This document shows, one piece after another, positions 61,785-64,000 of a DNA stretch of 64,000 bases; position 1 is the first letter of the stretch, and every line of letters begins with the position of its first letter. Under the pieces are notes generated by a model, which searched no databases, was not told the DNA's origin, and was given only the letters and a program-made list of their open reading frames with translations. Location: positions 1 through 64,000 of the forward strand of contig NZ_LANI01000001.1 of NCBI RefSeq assembly GCF_000982415.1. The letters run 5' to 3'. This DNA is from Kiloniella litopenaei. Its GTDB lineage: Bacteria > Pseudomonadota > Alphaproteobacteria > Kiloniellales > Kiloniellaceae. A program made the translations under genes and the position numbers.

Positions 61785-61965
61785 TTGTAACAAGCAGATA
61801 TTCAAACCGCATTTATCAAGTTTTTAAAATCACGTCGACTGTGGGTAAAATAAGATTACGTGCTAATATAGATCAGGTCATAGTTTAACTACTTTGTTCC
61901 ATTAGTGGTCATGAATGCATCTATTATACTGATTTATAGTCTAATAAATTTAAAAGATAAGTTTG

Positions 61966-62607
61966 TTACTCTTGTATAGATTTAATAATTTGTCGAATTT
62001 TCGTGGCATTTTGACTTGAGTTTTCAAAGATAAACGCACTTGAACACGGCGCTTGAAGGACGGTCATCAAATTTGGTTCAACACTTGGCGGAATAGTTGC
62101 CGATGGTCCTCGTAATGGAGGGTGCGTATCGACGGGATTGCTCAATGCTATTAAATATAAAAAATCAGAAAGGTTATCAGGCTCACCAAAAGTTGAGTTG
62201 TTCCAAGTCACCGTAATTGTATCGGATACATTTCCTAAAAGCACCTCTCTAACATCGATATCGAAGCGCGCATAATCAGTTATAAATGAACGTTGTTCTA
62301 TAGTGCTCCTTTTTTCTGCTCGTTCCTTTTCTGATAGACCCGTTTGCTTTTCGAGAGCAGCGATGGTTAGTTTCCTAAAATTTTTATCTTTAACAATCTC
62401 ATAATTAATTACTTTGCCTACAACTACAGCTTCGGCATATTTGACATCTTCCATAACCATTCTTGCGCTAATAATGCAGGCATTTACAGGACTCGAAAGA
62501 TAAATAACGTACGAGCTTAAACACAATAGAACCAGACGCTTTATGTTGTTCTTATTGGTATCATTACGGCCACCAAGGACTTCATTATTTCCGATAATCT
62601 TTGCCAT
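61966..62607 (-). CDS. Exported protein of unknown function, AT-rich
   Basis: A 213-residue protein with a hydrophobic export segment at about 22-42 (RLVLLCLSSYVIYLSS) ending near NAC, perhaps a lipoprotein-type or ordinary signal peptide. The mature part reads ...YAEAVVVGKVINYEIV...FDIDVREVLLGNVSDTITVTW...FLYLIAL, a beta-rich pattern seen in small secreted NTR/OB-like proteins; this is a pattern impression, not a family assignment. I start at ATG 62607 with AAGGTG six bases upstream, instead of a longer frame to 62808. Composition is AT-rich against codA and ilvA, which suggests acquisition. Confidence 0.6.
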   Translation of the reverse strand: MAKIIGNNEVLGGRNDTNKNNIKRLVLLCLSSYVIYLSSPVNACIISARMVMEDVKYAEAVVVGKVINYEIVKDKNFRKLTIAALEKQTGLSEKERAEKRSTIEQRSFITDYARFDIDVREVLLGNVSDTITVTWNNSTFGEPDNLSDFLYLIALSNPVDTHPPLRGPSATIPPSVEPNLMTVLQAPCSSAFIFENSSQNATKIRQIIKSIQE

Positions 62608-62909
62608 TGAATTCACCTTATTAGATTCAATATAGACAGTCCGCTTTTGGGCGATTGTGGGAGTACCTACATTAGAAAAAACATTATATAAAACACCCCA
62701 AAATACAATCCTTAGTGTAATATTAACCTCTATAACTAATACCTTTTTCTTGACGCTAAAACACTTTGGTGATTGAGAATAATCACCGTTAAAACCCAAT
62801 GCCTTCACCGAACTGCCGCGAATGCATGAGAGCTATTCGCAAATGCCCTATACAAAAACCGGCAGAGCGACTATACAAATAGCTGTTGTTCTTCAAGGGT
62901 TAAGAGATA
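62608..62909. other. Divergent gap between the unknown exported protein and ilvA
   Basis: A 302-base AT-rich gap with one small hairpin (GGTGATT/AATCACC near 62768). I see no gene and no clear promoter consensus; TAAGAGATA before the ilvA ATG is a weak ribosome site. Confidence 0.5.
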
Positions 62910-64000
62910 ATGACTGCATTCAAGGGTTCCGTTCAGAAAGCGCGACAGAATATTTCCACTGTTTTTTCGGAAACACCGCTACAGCATAACCGCTTTCTAT
63001 CGGATAAATATGACTGTAATGTTTATCTCAAACGCGAAGATTTGACCCCGGTCCGCAGTTATAAAATCCGTGGAGCCTTTAACTTTTTCAGCAAGGCGCT
63101 TGAGAAGGGGCATGGTACGGCGAAGGATCAACAATTTGCCGAGCAGCAATTTGTATGTGCTTCGGCTGGCAATCACGCACAGGGCTTTGCCTATACCTGT
63201 AACCATTTCAAAAAGCGCGGCACGGTCTTTATGCCAACCACGACGCCGCAGCAGAAAATTCACAAGACCCGCGCCTTTGGCGGTAAGTACATTGATGTAA
63301 AGCTGGTCGGGGATATCTTTGACGAGGCATATGAAGCCGCCCACAGGTTCACTGACGAAGAAGGCGCCTTTATGGTGCCACCCTTTGACCATCCCGATAT
63401 CATCGAGGGACAGGCGACCATCGGGTTGGAAATTATGGACCAGTTGGATGGTGAGCCTCTGGATACCCTGATCATGCCAACAGGCGGCGGTGGTTTGGCG
63501 GCTGGCGTAACCCGGTATCTGAAAGAAGCATCACCAGCGACAGATTTCTGGTTTGTTGAACCCGAAGGCGCACCAAGCTTGAAGGAAAGCCTTGCCGCCG
63601 GAGAGCGGATCAAACTGGACAGCGTTGATAACTTTGTTGATGGCGCTGCCGTTGCCCTGATCGGGGAACATAACTTTGAGGCGCTCAAGGATTTTTCTGC
63701 GGATCGTGTTCTCCTGGCCCCCGAAGATCGCCTCTGCGCCACCATGATCACCATGCTTAATATCGAAGGCGTGGTGCTGGAACCCGCGGGTGCCCTGACC
63801 ATTGATATTCTGCAATCTCTCGACCCCGAAAGTATCCGGGGCAAAAACGTTGTCTGTGTGACCTCTGGCGGGAACTTTGATTTTGAACGCCTGCCCGAAG
63901 TAAAAGAGCGTGCTTTAAGACATGCTGGCCTCAAAAAATACTTCATCCTTCGCATGCCCCAACGTCCCGGCGCGTTGAAAGACTTCCTCTTCCTGCTTGG
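62910..64000 (+). CDS. ilvA: Threonine dehydratase (threonine ammonia-lyase), 3' end outside the window
   Basis: The first 363 codons of a PLP enzyme making 2-oxobutanoate from threonine (EC 4.3.1.19), the first step to isoleucine. PLP lysine K52 is in RSYKIRGAFNF; the SAGNHAQG motif and the glycine loop PTGGGGLAAG that holds the cofactor phosphate are intact, and TSGGNFD follows near 325. The last visible residues (KKYFILRMPQRPGALKDFL) open a C-terminal ACT-like regulatory domain, so it is the short biosynthetic form (about 400-420 residues). The frame has no stop before the edge. Unrelated to the nucleobase island. Confidence 0.93.
   Translation, partial: MTAFKGSVQKARQNISTVFSETPLQHNRFLSDKYDCNVYLKREDLTPVRSYKIRGAFNFFSKALEKGHGTAKDQQFAEQQFVCASAGNHAQGFAYTCNHFKKRGTVFMPTTTPQQKIHKTRAFGGKYIDVKLVGDIFDEAYEAAHRFTDEEGAFMVPPFDHPDIIEGQATIGLEIMDQLDGEPLDTLIMPTGGGGLAAGVTRYLKEASPATDFWFVEPEGAPSLKESLAAGERIKLDSVDNFVDGAAVALIGEHNFEALKDFSADRVLLAPEDRLCATMITMLNIEGVVLEPAGALTIDILQSLDPESIRGKNVVCVTSGGNFDFERLPEVKERALRHAGLKKYFILRMPQRPGALKDFLFLL

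Noticed and set aside
63260-63955. 231-codon minus-strand open frame at the right edge
   Set aside because: It is opposite the threonine dehydratase gene, which runs off the window on the plus strand with full PLP motifs.
1-64000. Insertion sequences, prophage, CRISPR arrays, tRNA or rRNA genes
   Set aside because: I looked for transposase motifs, terminal repeats, regularly spaced repeats, CCA-ending cloverleaf arms and conserved rRNA words and found none that hold up; the repeats present are short operators and hairpins.

Overview
The window looks like a chromosomal segment of a marine-type alphaproteobacterium, probably of the Rhodospirillales/Kiloniellales kind. This is an inference from protein flavour (PuuD-type urate hydroxylase, DgcN/DgcA, BMP-type nucleoside importers, RutR-like regulators, YgiQ) and a moderate GC content; no rRNA or marker gene is present to fix it. 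I found no tRNA, rRNA, CRISPR array, insertion sequence or prophage.

Almost the whole window is one nucleobase-salvage and nucleobase-catabolism island. Its left part (about 3.7-18 kb) is reductive pyrimidine degradation: an ABC importer (substrate-binding protein, two permeases, ATPase), dihydropyrimidinase, a beta-ureidopropionase-type amidase, a CoA-acylating (methyl)malonate semialdehyde dehydrogenase, two tandem RutR-like TetR regulators with palindromic operators in front of them, a DMT permease, and the two-subunit NAD-dependent dihydropyrimidine dehydrogenase PreT/PreA. A 5'-nucleotidase and an orphan PaaK-like adenylating enzyme lie at the far left. Next (18.3-24.8 kb) comes an orphan solute-binding protein and a D-amino-acid cassette: an AsnC-type regulator divergent from dgcN-dgcA-D-amino-acid transaminase, then alanine racemase.

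The centre (24.9-41.5 kb) is purine-ring oxidation. The minus-strand genes encode NCS2 permease, 8-oxoguanine deaminase, PuuD, UraD, PuuE, AllA and malate synthase G. The plus-strand genes encode UraH and XdhABC. Between them sits a mirror-symmetric uraH-LysR/LysR-uraH block. Together these convert xanthine through urate and allantoin to glyoxylate and then malate, except for the allantoate-cleaving step, which has no dedicated gene here. A conserved stem-loop RNA element with a compensatory base-pair change precedes both the NCS2 gene and allA; it is the best candidate for a purine-sensing riboswitch.

The right part holds two complete BMP-type nucleoside ABC importers, one ending in guanine deaminase (41.6-48.1 kb) and one ending in cytosine deaminase (55.6-61.8 kb). 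They are separated by an accessory stretch (48.1-55.0 kb) with two AT-rich unknown genes, a DUF3010-like protein, secreted CARDB and VWA proteins, a class I methyltransferase and YgiQ. The right edge cuts threonine dehydratase ilvA.

How the genes work together: importers and 5'-nucleotidase bring in nucleosides and bases; GuaD, CodA and 8-oxoguanine deaminase remove exocyclic amines; purines flow through Xdh and the uricolytic genes to glyoxylate, which GlcB joins to acetyl-CoA; pyrimidines flow through PreTA, HydA and the amidase to beta-alanine and then, through MmsA, to acetyl-CoA. Coordinates of start codons were moved from the longest reading frame where a Shine-Dalgarno sequence or family length argued for it.
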